Notes: generated from the letters alone by a model not told the origin. A stretch of DNA of 64,000 nt from Liolophura sinensis (GCF_032854445.1 NC_088300.1:19635608-19699607); one strand, 5' to 3'; numbered from the stretch's first letter, positions 24,610 through 37,055 are shown. Translations and numbers: made by a program.

Positions 24610-26373
24610 CCAAGCTGCTCGATGGCCATTCGTCTTTCTCACTTACAATATATTTACCTTAAGTTGTCTTCGATAAAGGTTTCTTACCAATTTCTTCCTT
24701 TGTCACAGATGTCAGTAGTTATATGGTTTTATTTTACTAACCAACTATCAACCAGCCCTCCGGCCAATACTTAAACTCATTCCGTTTTCACTACCACATT
24801 TATTGCCACATGCACCCCAATGTCCGCCCCTGCCCCCCACCGTCACCACCCTCACCGCGCTGTTTGACTACGGCACGTCATTATGTCCGTCACGCCGCAT
24901 CAAATTACCATAATCCCAGGCTAATTATCAAGCATACTGCCCCTGGGCCTTTCCGTCTGAAGCCGTGTTCACCCCACCCGGTAACTCAATCTGTTATTCT
25001 TAAAGATTTTAAAAGATTTTTGTGAGCTTCCGACCCGAGGAAAAAACAAATATGTATGCAGCACAAACATTTGACCACGTGATGCATATGTTGTTCTAAC
25101 TACTTTGTATCTGAAGATGGCATCAGGGTGATAAAACTTTTCAGAAGGGTTTAATATAATCGAAAATATGCCGACAATGCCTTAAAAGTGCGCTCATATT
25201 TTACACCAAAGTTACTTGTATAACCACGGCAGCGATGGCTGCGTGATACTTAAAAGAGATATAGACTCAGGCACTTCTGTCTCATGGCATTTGCATTTGG
25301 TCAATTAACTCTTGAGCTCGAATCCGGCACACACTAAAATGGATTTGGTTTGGTTTTTCAAAATATTATTTTAATGAGAAAATTAATAGGTTAAGAACTA
25401 ATTTCTGAGGTCTCCACATAACTTTTATAGGAGTGTTTTGCGAACAATATACCAAGGCACCACGTGTTCACAGGTAATCTCATTTCAAGGATATTTTTTT
25501 GTATTCAAAATCGTATTCTGACGATAAGGGTTGTATTTAATGTGAAAGGTATATTGCTGTTCTATTAAGACATACAATCGGCTACAATGTACATTTTAAA
25601 AATTTTCTATGATTGTGGAATGATTACTTGTAATGGTTTGCAGTAAATAAGTTGCGTAACCCAGGGAAAACATCTGCTACATAATGCTTCAAACAAACGA
25701 TGGTTTATACACACGGCCGCCAATTAGTTACTCAAATAGTGCATGGCAAGTGTTATCACGTGGTTTTAACGTAAAGTTCCTAAACTATACTAAAAGGTGA
25801 TCAACCTGTGGATTCATATCCGTTCATTTACACATACATATACAGTTTAAACCGAAGCTTTAAGATTTTAAAAGGGCTTAAAATGATTCTAGACCAGTTG
25901 GAATGTTTCTAAAATGTGTAAAGGTCACATGTGAAATACATTGTGATTATTACAGGTTTTCAGGTTCCGTATTACAATTCTGTTTCATTTTCACCTCAGA
26001 TTTTCTACATGAGGGCTGTTAGTTGTGTATTTACGGGTAGACTTTATTCTTGTATTCTGCTCATGAATTTAACCCACTCCCGATTGGCATGTGCTTAAAG
26101 TTCTTAAAACTCCTACATAACATGCAAAGGAAAGCGCTTTAAGATTCTTGTCTGACTCGTTCTTTCGCCCCATCAAACACGCCTATGTATAATACCCATT
26201 TTATTGATCTTTTCCGCATAGCTTTCAGCGTTTTCATGTTACTGTTTATTAAATATATGACGAAAACACCATTTTTGAGCAATTCTAGACAAAGCGACAT
26301 TTAATAATTTCCATTAACACCACAGCATTGTGATCGTATTAGCGAGTATAAGTTGACAATATTTTAAACATTT

Positions 26374-26472
26374 ACATGAACAGTTAGAACAAGCCCCTAG
26401 TTGAGGTAAACAGATTTTTCTGGTTACGTGTGACCATTTGCGAACTGTCACGCTGTCCTAGCCTTCTGGATA
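26374..26472 (+). repeat. Dispersed repeat R1, copy 2
   Basis: catgaacagttagaacaa, agttgaggta, tctggttacgtgtgaccatt and tgcgaactgtcac line up with the copy at 5540-5655, with small indels. Confidence 0.65.
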
Positions 26473-26679
26473 ACGTCCGTATATATTTCGTATACTTCCG
26501 TATATCATATTTATAATATTCATTTATTATACTAGTCTGTCATAATTAGAAACGTATAAACCTCTTTAGCCGTACATTGCCAGTGCACAGGTCACCCGCG
26601 AGTGTCTACTATGGATGCCGAATAGCCTCTCCTCGCTGAGCCTTATCTTTCTGATATGTTTATTTCATTGTAATTATTA

Positions 26680-26681
<2 letters not shown>

Positions 26682-26762
<81 letters not shown>
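26682..26762. repeat. (TA)n microsatellite
   Basis: About 40 perfect TA units. Confidence 0.97.
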
Positions 26763-26764
<2 letters not shown>

Positions 26765-28137
26765 AATAGAGGTTCTGGGAGTACGTAGTTAGGACTCCTG
26801 AATCTAAAGACTAACAGTTTGTATAGTAAAGATAACAATGATAGACGTACGCCACAACCAAAGCACATATGATGTTTGTAATAAACATGAACGTGTACAA
26901 GTTCACACATATCACTATATAATTTGACCCTAACAAGAGTATATAGCGAATACATGTATACGTCTAAGCATAATTGGGTACATTCAGTGTTTCGGTCATG
27001 TTTGGGGAAATATTTTACTCTCGTCTTCGCTCATCAGGCGTCAGCGTATGACCAAGATTTGGAATAACGTTTGCTACAAGGGAACTGTCTAAATTTAATT
27101 TTAAGAGATGTAACAGTCCCTAATCTCAGGGCATAGTATTCCTAGCTTTGTTCTCGAATGTCATTCGCACAGGAATGCTTTCATAAAGAAGGGAAATATC
27201 CAATGTTACCATAACCTGCTCTAGTGTTTTATGAAGAATAACATGACTGATGTCGTGCCCGTCACCGCAATGTCAAACAAATTGTACAAAAAAAAAATTA
27301 CATTTTATCCTCATCACGCAGCTATCATGTAGAGTACAGTTATTATCAATATAATCGAGGGCTTAACAACAGGAAATGAGACACGTAAGGAAATGATTAC
27401 ATAATCAGTGGGGCTATCTGCATCATCAGATAACGATTCTTTGTATGGTAGAGAGTTTATTTATGACACATGGTAACAGCAGTGGCTTTTACAGATTCAG
27501 TCTTATAATCTTGATGATGGACCGTGTGGGTGGCGCCTTATAGTTTAAGAAAATAAGGCAAAACTGCCATTAGCGGTGTCCCTGGGGCGGACCGGTATCC
27601 TGTCATCAGATGGGTCACAATACAGAGGGGACGGGGACGGCTATGTGGCCCCTATCTTCAGCGATAATGTTAAGGACATAAATCCTATTAATCTCACAGA
27701 GCATAAATCATTCCTCCAGGCACACAGGATGGTTCAGACATGCGCGGACTTAAGAGATTAGGTACTGATTATTCCCGCTCTACGCTGATGGTAAAATATA
27801 GAGTTTCTTAGATATGAAGGTTTGACGTGTCAAAGATCGAGAAAGAAAAAAAAAACGAATGACAAGACAAATAAAGTTTCATCTGTTTCCTAGGTTGGCG
27901 TTTTTTTTTGACAATACGTCTGTATATTTTCTTGGAGAAAACCTGTATTATCGTTTTCTAACAAATAGAGGATATAAAATTTACAACTATGTCAAAAAAG
28001 ACTCTATACCATTTTGCTGCATGATGTCGGAAGTATGAGTAGTCGTACATGGTTGCATAACTACCATTACTTATAGCAGCTGTGAAGTGAGTTCACGAGG
28101 CTGAGTGAAGCAGTTTTTACCTATATATAAAACATGG
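26763..28137. other. Intergenic, no gene seen
   Basis: Poly-A runs near 27290 and 27850 and a poly-T run near 27902. A 61-codon open frame at 27576-27761 has no splice or promoter support. Confidence 0.45.
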
Positions 28138-29502
28138 TCAGGATGTTAGTCGAAAAGCACGATACATTGTATGATTTAATGCATCGACACTTGTTTTCTT
28201 GATGTCATCATAATGCTTTATTTTGTACCCATAAACCTGCGCCAGTGCTATATTTGCTAAAATTCTGTATCTCTCTGAAAGATCGTTATGTACCTTGATA
28301 AACTGTATCTCATATGTTGCATACAATCCCGCGGAGCGTCTTCTATAGCATATCACATACACTAGAAGTTTAAACAAAACTGTTAAATCGAAGTAAAATA
28401 TACTCCATGTCAAATGAAACTTTCTTATACTGACGTGTATGCCCTTATTCTTTTGTTGTTCTAAGCCATTGTCGTTACTGCATCTTTTTGTCTAATTCTG
28501 CGTAGCCCTTGTTGATAGGGGTGTGTATGTTGTTTCTGTTTCAGTATTTGCATGAACGCTTACAACAACACCCTAACTGAGGTTGAGTAGAATAAGAATT
28601 TCACCGGCTACGTATGACCATTTGTCAATTATCACACTGTTTTACTACCATGCTGTAGTCTCACGAAACTTTACTAGGTAAAATAAGCATGCATAGCGTC
28701 ACCAGTTATAGTTCGTTCAGGATCGTCAGAAATCTAATTGAAATTAACTGGGTCAAATTAAAGGTGGCTCGACGATAGGGAAAATACTAAACCTTTGTAA
28801 CAGCTTATCTTAAATCTGGTTTAATTAATTGTCTGATGTTGAAAGTCTTTTTGCACTCTTAGCCCTTGGAGTTGGAGCTCAACACTCTTATGGATTCACT
28901 TAGTCAAACCGATAAGCTCAGTGACGCCATGTCATTTTTTGATGGAACATGGATTTCTCTACACTGTCATATGATGCTGCATTTGCCTTTACGATTTGCA
29001 CAAATTTTGAAAACAAAAACTTCTCTGTTGCATGAATTCATGGGTGAAAAATGTTTTAACATTACAACTCAAGTGTTCCAAAGATTGCACTGGCAGTGGG
29101 GAACTCTTATAGGCATACAGCATAAATTTTTAATAATTCAAGAGTTCACCAATGTGTATTGCCACTGACAATATTGAAATTATTGAAAAAGCAAATTTTG
29201 TTTTATTTCAACGCTAATTACGGACCATTTCAGCATGGATGGCACTGAAAATATAACGGGTGTGTTCTTTTGCTGTAATGTTTGAAGTCTATTTCCACCG
29301 AATTTAATGAATGAAACTTTCTGTCAGTAACGCTCATAAATTTACCTAACTGTATGTATCTGTGATTTTCATACTTCATATAAATGCGGTAATTTCCCTT
29401 CGCCAGGCGGAATATTCCTGATAGCCCTAAGGCTAAGCGCAGTGGCATATAACTTTCAGTTGCAATAAAGTTGGCCAACAAAAGATGAAATGTTTGAACC
29501 CG
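28138..29502 (-). pseudogene. Possible TNF-like (jelly-roll) exon relics
   Basis: Two exon-like pieces on the minus strand. Piece 1, 29502-29346, follows a strong acceptor (ttttcttaatttatctaacgacag) and can end at TTAG|GTAAAT, phase 1. Piece 2, 28361-28138, follows gttttgtttaaacttctag, enters in the matching phase and stops at TGA. Piece 1 contains SGIFRLAKG; piece 2 contains AGLYATYEIQF and later MYRAFRL. These resemble the GxFxLxxGD and GLYxxYxQxF motifs of the TNF superfamily. In a normal TNF domain the GLY motif precedes the GxF motif, so either piece 1 is the C-terminal end of one copy and piece 2 part of another, or the resemblance is chance. The FFG end motif is absent and no upstream exons or membrane segment were found. 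Probably a decayed fragment. Confidence 0.25.
28551..28668 (+). repeat. Dispersed repeat R1, copy 3
   Basis: ccctaactgaggttga, atttcaccggctacgtatga, ccatttgtcaattatcacac match the other copies. It lies in the putative intergenic or intronic DNA of the TNF-like pieces. Confidence 0.65.
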
Positions 29503-29555
29503 CTGTCGTTAGATAAATTAAGAAAATAATTAATTTTTTTTTATACATATCTGAT

Positions 29556-29561
29556 TTTATT
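29556..29561 (-). terminator. Poly(A) signal of paralogue 2
   Basis: AATAAA on the minus strand, about 150 bases beyond the TAA of the gene at 29712-31294; the first canonical signal downstream. Confidence 0.5.
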
Positions 29562-29711
29562 ACCCGGATAAATCCGTTTTATCACTGTTTGCTTTAAATC
29601 TCTTTTTATCACAGTTAGCATGCACAAACATAATTAGTACGAATTAGCTCCATGCGTCGGACGTCGATCTGTTATTCATACACAGTTTCTAAAAGTTTTC
29701 CAGTTTAATTT

Positions 29712-31294
29712 TTAAACCATGAGGGTGGGAATAGGCTGCAAATTTTCTTTGTGCATCTGGCAACTATTGCTCTGTGTGTTGTAGCCACTGTTGTATCCTG
29801 CATAACCAGTAATCGCTGAGTAATCGTACTGATAGACTGTGCTGCTGTAAGGCAGTTTTGATATATTACATCTAATGGAGTCCAGTGAACACTGTGTGAG
29901 AGTTTTCTGAGCGTAGCTGTAGTTACAGCTATATGGTATCTCCTTCAATTCCTGCCTCTCCACAGAACACGGCTTCTGTATTGGACATGGGTCACAATAG
30001 AGTACATCGTTGTGATAAGTGGTACTGAGCAGACAGGACCTGGAGTTCATTCTGTCATTAGAAGGCTGCATATAACAAGCCTTCCTGTCACAGTCGAGAG
30101 GGACACATGGAGCCGTGTTTCTGTATTTCCCGGCTTGGTACGGTGAGTATTTCCTGGCAGTCCTGTCGACTGACGGCTTGCCCGAATTGCCACGCCTGCT
30201 GCCGGAGTAAGTGCTCTGCATGAAGCGGTTACTATCCCGTGAACATGCGATCGTACGGCAGAGGTCTTGCTTATAGCATGCAGGGGAAGAGTACGCAACG
30301 GACTCCGTCAGGTTCCCACGATGGACGTCAGTGAGCGAGTCATCCAGCTGGTAGGAATCTGAAATCAAAAGGAGAAACATGACAACAAATCTTGTGTTCC
30401 TGGAAAACATTAACGTGATGATGGTGTCAACTCGGTGGTCCTATGATAACAGTCGCAGCTGTACACACTTGTAGGCAAACATCATTTTACGCTACAGATG
30501 CCCCGCCTGGCATGTTGATATAACGGAGACTACATGCTTTAGTTGTCTAATACACATACCACATGGATATTTGTATGGGGAGCTAAACCGGTAGGATGTC
30601 TCGATAATTCATTGATCAACTTTGTGATTGAGACACGGCGAAGTATAAATATGTTGAAACACTAACGTCTTTAGAATCCGTTGAATAGTTTGTAATTATT
30701 CTATTATATAGCGTATATTTATTTATTTATTTATTATTATTATACTGCGATGTAGCAAGTAGTTTATGTTTTACCACAAACAAAATAAGTGACAGATTAT
30801 TCACCACAGGTGCTGTGTAAAATACCAATGAAATTTAAATATAAATGGTCCTGACCGTAACGTAGTTTCACGGAGCAAACTTTGTTCAGTAGACCGTTAA
30901 TACGAGATCAGGCGCACAGACAAACACATATATTCACAAGTATTCGAAATACTACAAGATTGAAAGCTTGCCTATCCAAAACATATTTTCAGTTACCTAA
31001 TAGATGAAATAATTCCTTTTGAGCATCTATGAGCGTCACTGGTGGTAGGTCCGGTGTGGCAGTGGCGTAGTCAACCTCGGGCGGGGTAGCCGGTAAAGAG
31101 GCGAGGCCGGAGCAGCACTCTCTGCCACACTCCACTAAGTCAGTTTTAACCTTGCTCGGTGCTATGATCAAGGCCGGTGCTGCATCACTTGATAAGCCTG
31201 GGAACTTCTTCATGTCCAGAGTGTAGTGGACTTTCGTCTCCACGTTAAGTGGAATGAGGAACTGAGAAGGTATATCACAAAAGGGAACTATCAT
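29712..31294 (-). CDS. Unrecognised two-exon Cys/Tyr-rich protein, paralogue 2 (314 aa)
   Basis: Exon 1 is 31294-30997 and exon 2 is 30358-29712. The intron has donor TTAG|GTAACT, acceptor ttttgatttcag and phase 1, exactly as in the gene at 15138-16201. Exon 1 keeps the paralogue landmarks: CDIPSQ, PLNVETKVHYTLDMKKFPGL, APALII, and a final ELFHLL before the split codon. Exon 2 is unlike paralogue 1: about 14 cysteines (for example ACYKQDLCRTIAC, YCDPCPIQKPC) and many Tyr, Ser and Asn, ending in a Tyr-rich tail (YQYDYSAITGYAGYNSGYN). There is no signal peptide or membrane span, so the cysteines more likely bind metal or stay reduced than form disulfides. I chose the ATG at 31294 because it aligns with the paralogue's start; the frame stays open upstream but has no ATG. 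Function unknown. Confidence 0.75.
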
Positions 31295-32529
31295 CTTTGT
31301 GTAGGTCCACAAACCAAAGGAATAAAATACACAAATTCACCGTTTGTTTTCATGTAATGTCCTCCCTGAACAATCACAATTTCGTGTGAATATCTTTCAC
31401 ATAGCTGTCAGCGTTTTGCCACTCAGTATCACTCTCCTGGTTAACTAAAGACGTTGGCTGAGGTACGTGTCAATAGAGAGAGCCTGTGCACACGTCCGTC
31501 TTGCTCCCTACACGCAGTCCGAGTGATCAGACTCAGCCGACCCTGTCAGAGTGTACCCCGAGCTCTGGCCCTGGGGTGCGTGTGGTAAATATGCCATTAA
31601 TTAGAGGCATTCAATTCCGGTTAATGAATGCTGACAATTACAGACGTGCCATGTTAAATCTCCTATTCAGGCGGCTCAATCTCGGCGTGTCATCTGGCTA
31701 TAATGCGGCATAATGGAGCGGGAAAGCCTTTGAGCGCTTCCACGTCGTAATCTTTGAAATCGATTTGCAGCGCTCTGTTGGAATCAGCTGTCAGTACTTA
31801 ACGTCCACAAAAAGACGCTTTTCACATTAATACCCAAAAATAAATAGGTGTTCGGAACATTTGACATAATACACAGCGTATCTCCAGCGGCGAACCGAGG
31901 TAAACCGAATAGCATGCAATTACCAGCGGTCATCTGGTCTATCTCTCAATACCGGGGACAGCACTGGAGGCTGGCATCTACTCTCATTATTCAGTGATGT
32001 AACCCAGCTGGCAAAGACAATAAGGACCGCCGTGCTTCTGACGTCGAGGAGAACACGTCGCCATCAATGGCTTCACTCTTCATCCGGTGCGTTTGGAATT
32101 TCCAATTGGCTTGGCCAAAGCAGGCGCATTTCTTTTATGATTGATTTATTAGATGCTGCGAGCACTTCCCGTTTCCACATGTGGCTTAGCATATTAATTT
32201 CCCCCATTCTCCTCTCCTATCGCTCCTCTCTTCCATTTCCCATCGAAACCATGTCAAAGCAGAATCTAATTAAGGAAGACACGCATTTTCCGGCACAGAT
32301 CAGATCTTCATCCTGTCTTCCAGTGTGTGTAAATTTTGCATTCATTTTCCCTGAATTGCGTTTTATCGATCCAGTTTTAGACATGTGTGTGGTGTTAAGT
32401 TTTTTGCGTTGGCAGGGGATGGTAACGGATGTGAGGCTGTAATATGTGTGTACATTTGTAATGTTTTGCAAGGGTGTAACCATGGTTATGTATTATATCA
32501 GAAATTGTTTTTTGAAATACGACATAGCA
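31295..32529. promoter_or_regulatory. Upstream region of paralogue 2, possible cis-regulatory DNA
   Basis: Repeat-free and more balanced in base composition than the surroundings. It has several homeodomain-like cores (ccattaattagag near 31590, ctaattaagg near 32266) and the two motifs shared with the DNA upstream of paralogue 1: ggcgtgtcatctggctataa at 31684 and tttcacattaataccca at 31820. No clear TATA box is visible close to the ATG. A 136-codon plus-strand frame here (32032-32442) has no coding character. Confidence 0.3.
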
Positions 32530-32578
32530 AATAAAACCAGAACAGCCACGAAAGTGTGATAGTTGGTAAATGGCATAG
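32530..32578 (-). repeat. Dispersed repeat R1, short fragment
   Basis: Minus-strand reading gccatttaccaactatcaca matches the R1 3' core (gaccatttgccaactatcac). Confidence 0.5.
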
Positions 32579-33899
32579 TGTAGATAGGCCAAACAATGGA
32601 CACGAAAATATGAAATTAAAAATTTAAACTTTCAAATGATAGAACATGTTTCAAAATGTGAGCGCCTCTTCACATTTTAACATGTTATTTGCAACTTGAA
32701 ACACAGTGATTTTTTACAAGATTCTTAACATTCATAGTGCCGAATGCAACACTTAATAGAAATGCGATTTAAGATACTGTTAGATTACAACACTTTTTAA
32801 GCAGTTTGTAAAGTGTTACAGTGAAAAGAAAAGGGTTAACCCAACATTATAAATACTCTCCCCACTCCCACCATTGCCAAACGGTTGCATTTAACATTAT
32901 TAAAGTTACCGCACATATAAGGTCTGAGTTTTGCAGTGTTCATTTTAGCTTGAAATTGTGAACGCTTTTTTATGATAGTACATATATTTAATAAGATAAA
33001 TTGGAAATTTTGATGTTTATATTTACTTGAAATAACGGGTAGTTACGCGAGGTCCAAAAAATACGTATCCGATATTAGTACATGCAGTACGCAATTATGG
33101 CCAGAATCGCCATACATTGGATGTGCATATTAAAATGTTTTATCTAGATCGCAGTTCTAGTTGAATATTAAGATCGTGTGTGGCATTAACTAGCAACCAT
33201 TAGCATTAAAATCCAACGAAATTAGTTCTCATAAACTATCCCACATGTTTAACACTGCCGAATTAAGTATCGTAAATGCCTGAGACAACTATAATTGATA
33301 GCGATCACGTAGCCGGGTTACTGAGGCCGGTTGTCAGTCCTGCTGATAGGTATCGGGCTTATCTGAGGGTCCGTTATCATCTGTCACTGTGCAGAAATAA
33401 CAAATATCCGGGGAAGAAAATGATGAATCTTACACGGAAGGAGGACACAAGGCCTGGATTAACGAAACCGAACCGCGCGGGTACACATACTTAAGCAATG
33501 TAACGCCAAAGAACAAACACTTCATTTTGTCTCAGTATTTCAGCATTTATTGCATATTCTTCCCATATAACTCCGAAAAGCGAACCTTTCATTCAGACTC
33601 AATATTTTAACATTTTTCTTCATAAATCTCAGTGAGTTGTGCAACTGAATATTACATAGAGGAGATTATCATAGTTAAACCAAAGTGTAACGATCCATGT
33701 GGATGTATTTACTTAAAAGAAAATTAGTTTCTCAATTTTATTTGCAAAACTATTATTATCTGCTCTAGGATCCCTCAGACGGACTATTTTACCCTAGAGA
33801 TAAGATAGTAAGAATATATACGCGAGCAAAATATGGCTCATATCATTACAATGTATATATTAAGAGCCGAGGAAAGTTACACATTTGAAATGCTTTTTC
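32579..33899. other. Intergenic, no gene seen
   Basis: AT-rich apart from a more balanced stretch at 33270-33490 (around ggccggttgtcagtcctgct). No repeats or exons recognised. Confidence 0.45.
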
Positions 33900-35130
33900 T
33901 GTCTAATGGTGTATTGTGAGGGTGTATGTTTATACCTCACAACGGCCCCATTAATACCTCTACGTCGCAAACTCTATCTCGATGATTCCCATTAAGCAAA
34001 GGAAATGTCAAATTCACACCCCTGTGAAGTTCGACTCTGACAGTCTCCCCATGACTGGTTTGCACACTTGGCTGAATGTGGATGTGAGAAGGTTAAATGT
34101 TGGCCCGTCAATAAGCACCCATGCTGATACCCTGAGATCACATCATGAAGAGGCTCTTATCTCACACACTGTAACGCCGGCGCCGCATCTGTAGGCTTAC
34201 CTCAATCACTTCATGGTCTCACTGCCTTCTTTATGCTGACACGGCCTGTTTATTTCGCTAATTGGTTTATGGAAAGCCCGAGGGACGAGAGTATAATTTA
34301 GTTCACAACGGCACCCCCGGGGCCCCATGGACACATTACCAGGCAGTGAAGCTATAATCAATATGCCGTTATGTCAGTGGGGAAGGGGTGGCTACGGTAT
34401 CACGTTCCACTGACCAGCGGTCAGTCTAGCTGGCGTGTCCTCCCAGATTGACCAGCACCTCGCAGAAGGCTTATCGGGAAGTGAACTTAGTAAGATTAGC
34501 CTCCCTTAGCCACCAAATCTATCTTGATCGACCGTCCTCGCATTTGTCAGGCTTTTGTGAGCGTGATAAATGAACAGATTAGGGTAAAACTGGCCTCAGG
34601 GTGGGTTGAGGGGACAGGCAAAGGGGCGTGCCCTGAGGGGCGTACAAGAGCTACTCTGTCCACAGGGACAGCATCGTGTAGGGCTCTTCCACGCTGGGCC
34701 TTGAGAGCTTGTTTTGTATCTATTGGGGCTTCGTCGGAACTTGATTTGCTTTGATTTTTCTGAAGAGTTTTAACTGGAGCTGGTTGAACAAAGGGCATTC
34801 ATCAGATCACAAGTGCTTGATACAGCACTGTCATTAGAAATACGATTTCAGTTCGGCGGAAATGGGAGCCATTGTAGCGCTTCCACACTTGAGCCACAAA
34901 ACATTATCATTTGGAAAAGAACAAATATAACGACCTGCCTTCACGATCCGGCTTCTCAATCCTGTCAGCAGTTTTCCACAGAATGCAAACCACTTTAATT
35001 AGTAACATGTTACCTGTGCGGTTCCATGTCATGTCAAATCTCGGCGGCAAAACTTTAAAGTCGGCTTACCCTTTTATTCTGAGATTTTCAATCATGAGGG
35101 ATTTGAGTAGGAGATACTCCTGTTCGTGTT
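33900..35130. other. GC-richer unique block, candidate regulatory DNA
   Basis: Several hundred bases around 34020-34760 exceed 50% GC in a ~38% GC neighbourhood, with no SINE, microsatellite or splice-supported exon. Frames are open on both strands at 34524-34798, which is expected of such composition and not taken as a gene. It lies 2.6-3.8 kb upstream of paralogue 2. Confidence 0.3.
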
Positions 35131-36848
35131 GATATTTCTCACAAATACGATTGCACATATCAACGTGTGATGACAACCGAGAAAACACAGCATCACCGTG
35201 TGTACGTGTTACAAGCAAAACAAGCACGGAAATCCGGCTGAACTGCGGTTTGAATTTGCATTTAAACTGGTCAGATTTTTATACATTTAACTGATTAAAT
35301 CAAGACCAAAGTTTGCCCGCATATCCCTTCCTTTAATCAGCTGTCTCAAAGCTACTGATAAAAATGTTTATCTAATGAAAGATATCTGAATATTGATAGC
35401 TTTTGATCATTTACATAAAATATCACTACTGCTTTTGTTTTTATATAATGTTCACATGCCGAAAAGTTTGGAGGGATGCAAATTATCGGATACTGAAATA
35501 AACAAAGTGCACCAATATGCACTTCCTGAACCCCACATTGTAGAAGATCATATCTCCATCGGAAAAGTGTTGATGTGAAAGGAAATAGGCAAAAACGGCT
35601 GCACGTTTTGATTACCTGATACATTCACTTTGTTATAGCACACACCTCGGCCAGCTACAGTGGTATAAACCCCTTGATATAGTAGTCAGGGTTCTTTGGT
35701 TTAATATGATATGGACAAGACTAAACGTGTTGTGAAGTATCAACTATGTTACTGTTGTCAACTACATCACCGTCTTGTCAACTACGTTATCATGATGTCT
35801 TTCTCAATATATTAAATAATGATTGAAATGTGCTTTCTGATTTATGTTTATTTCAACCACTCATTTTATCAAGTGAGTGAAGCTTGAACAGGTGTAGTCG
35901 CTCTTAGTTCTGTATATTTTGTTCAGTAGTTGTGAAGTAAAGAACTGTTGAAATGAATCTTGCCTTGGGGTGTCATAATAGCTAATCTACTTGTATGTAA
36001 GGTAAAACTGTATATTGTTTACACATAAGGGACATAAACTGTAATTCTGTCTAATATTTTCTGTACCGTTTAGGTTCTCTAAATATACTCAACTGAAGCA
36101 CGCATGTCTGTAACGTAGTTGCCAACTGATTTTCAATGGTCTATCGGTTTACCTCCTGAAATTATTAAACTTTCACTTTGAATGTGTCCCATTGTGTTTT
36201 TTTCAGTTACTTAATTATTGCGGAAGATCAGTGAGTCCAAAATTTTTATTCCAACAGAGACACTTCTGCTAATAGAAAAGCAACCCAAAATATACCGCAT
36301 TGGCATAATGACTCTAGAACCATCGAAAAACTATTGGCTCATGTACATCAAAATATAAAGTGTGCTTGAAATAAAAAAAATAAAAAATCACGCAAGTTTT
36401 CATTAATATTTGTCTTAATGTGAAATGACTTCCATTATTGTAGATATCCGAACAACCTTGGTTTTACCACATTTCTCAATAGGGCTATTTACATGTGTAT
36501 TTATAGTGCTTTTCTAACAGTCTTCCCCACGCTAAAACATTCAAAACTAAGATAAATAGTGGCATAGTGGAGTTTACCTCAGTTTATCCTGGTATTTCAA
36601 ATCACTTACTCCTCTGGTCGATTATACTACTGCTTCCTACAGAGTATACATGTGCTCATATCACGGCTCACACACACGTTTGGTGTATGACAACAATGTC
36701 TTATATGAGGAGTAGAGCAAAAAGCTCTGGCTGTATCGTTCGCTACAACTATACAACCAAACACAGCCGAGCTATAGGTAGCTCATCCAACGAGTTAGAC
36801 GATGTATGTGGTATCGTTAGTGTACATCATCTAATTCATTGATCTGAC
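35131..36848. other. Intergenic, no gene seen
   Basis: AT-rich unique sequence. I find no repeat copy, RNA or exon. Confidence 0.45.
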
Positions 36849-37001
36849 TATATTTATTTATTTGTTTGATTGGTGTTTTACGCCGTACTCAAGAACACTC
36901 CCCTTTTTCGACGGCGGCCAGCATTATGGTGGAAGGATACCGGGCAGAGTCCGGGGGAAACCCACGGCCGTCCGCAGATTGCGGCAAGGCTATAGATAAC
37001 A
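36849..37001 (-). mobile_element. SINE family 1, 3' fragment, minus strand
   Basis: tatttatttgtttgattggt, gttttacgccgtactcaaga, cgacggcggccagcattatg, ccgggcagagtccgggggaa and ccgtccgcagattgc, breaking off before the head. Confidence 0.9.
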
Positions 37002-37055
37002 TAATCTCAATCATATGGTAAAAATGCTTTACCTTATATGTGTGTGATTTTATTT

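Larger units (their letters stand above)
22171..26373. other. Intergenic, repeats only
   Basis: Outside the minisatellite and SINE pieces listed for this stretch I see no exon or RNA. 24780-24860 is locally C-rich (ccccctgccccccaccgtc) but has no gene context. Confidence 0.45.

Noticed and set aside
28866..29168. 100-codon plus-strand frame after a good acceptor-like site
   Set aside because: No recognisable domain or joining exon; kept out as a likely chance frame opposite the TNF-like pieces.
32032..32442. 136-codon plus-strand frame
   Set aside because: No domain, start or splice context; an overlapping frame is also open on the other strand, as expected by chance here.
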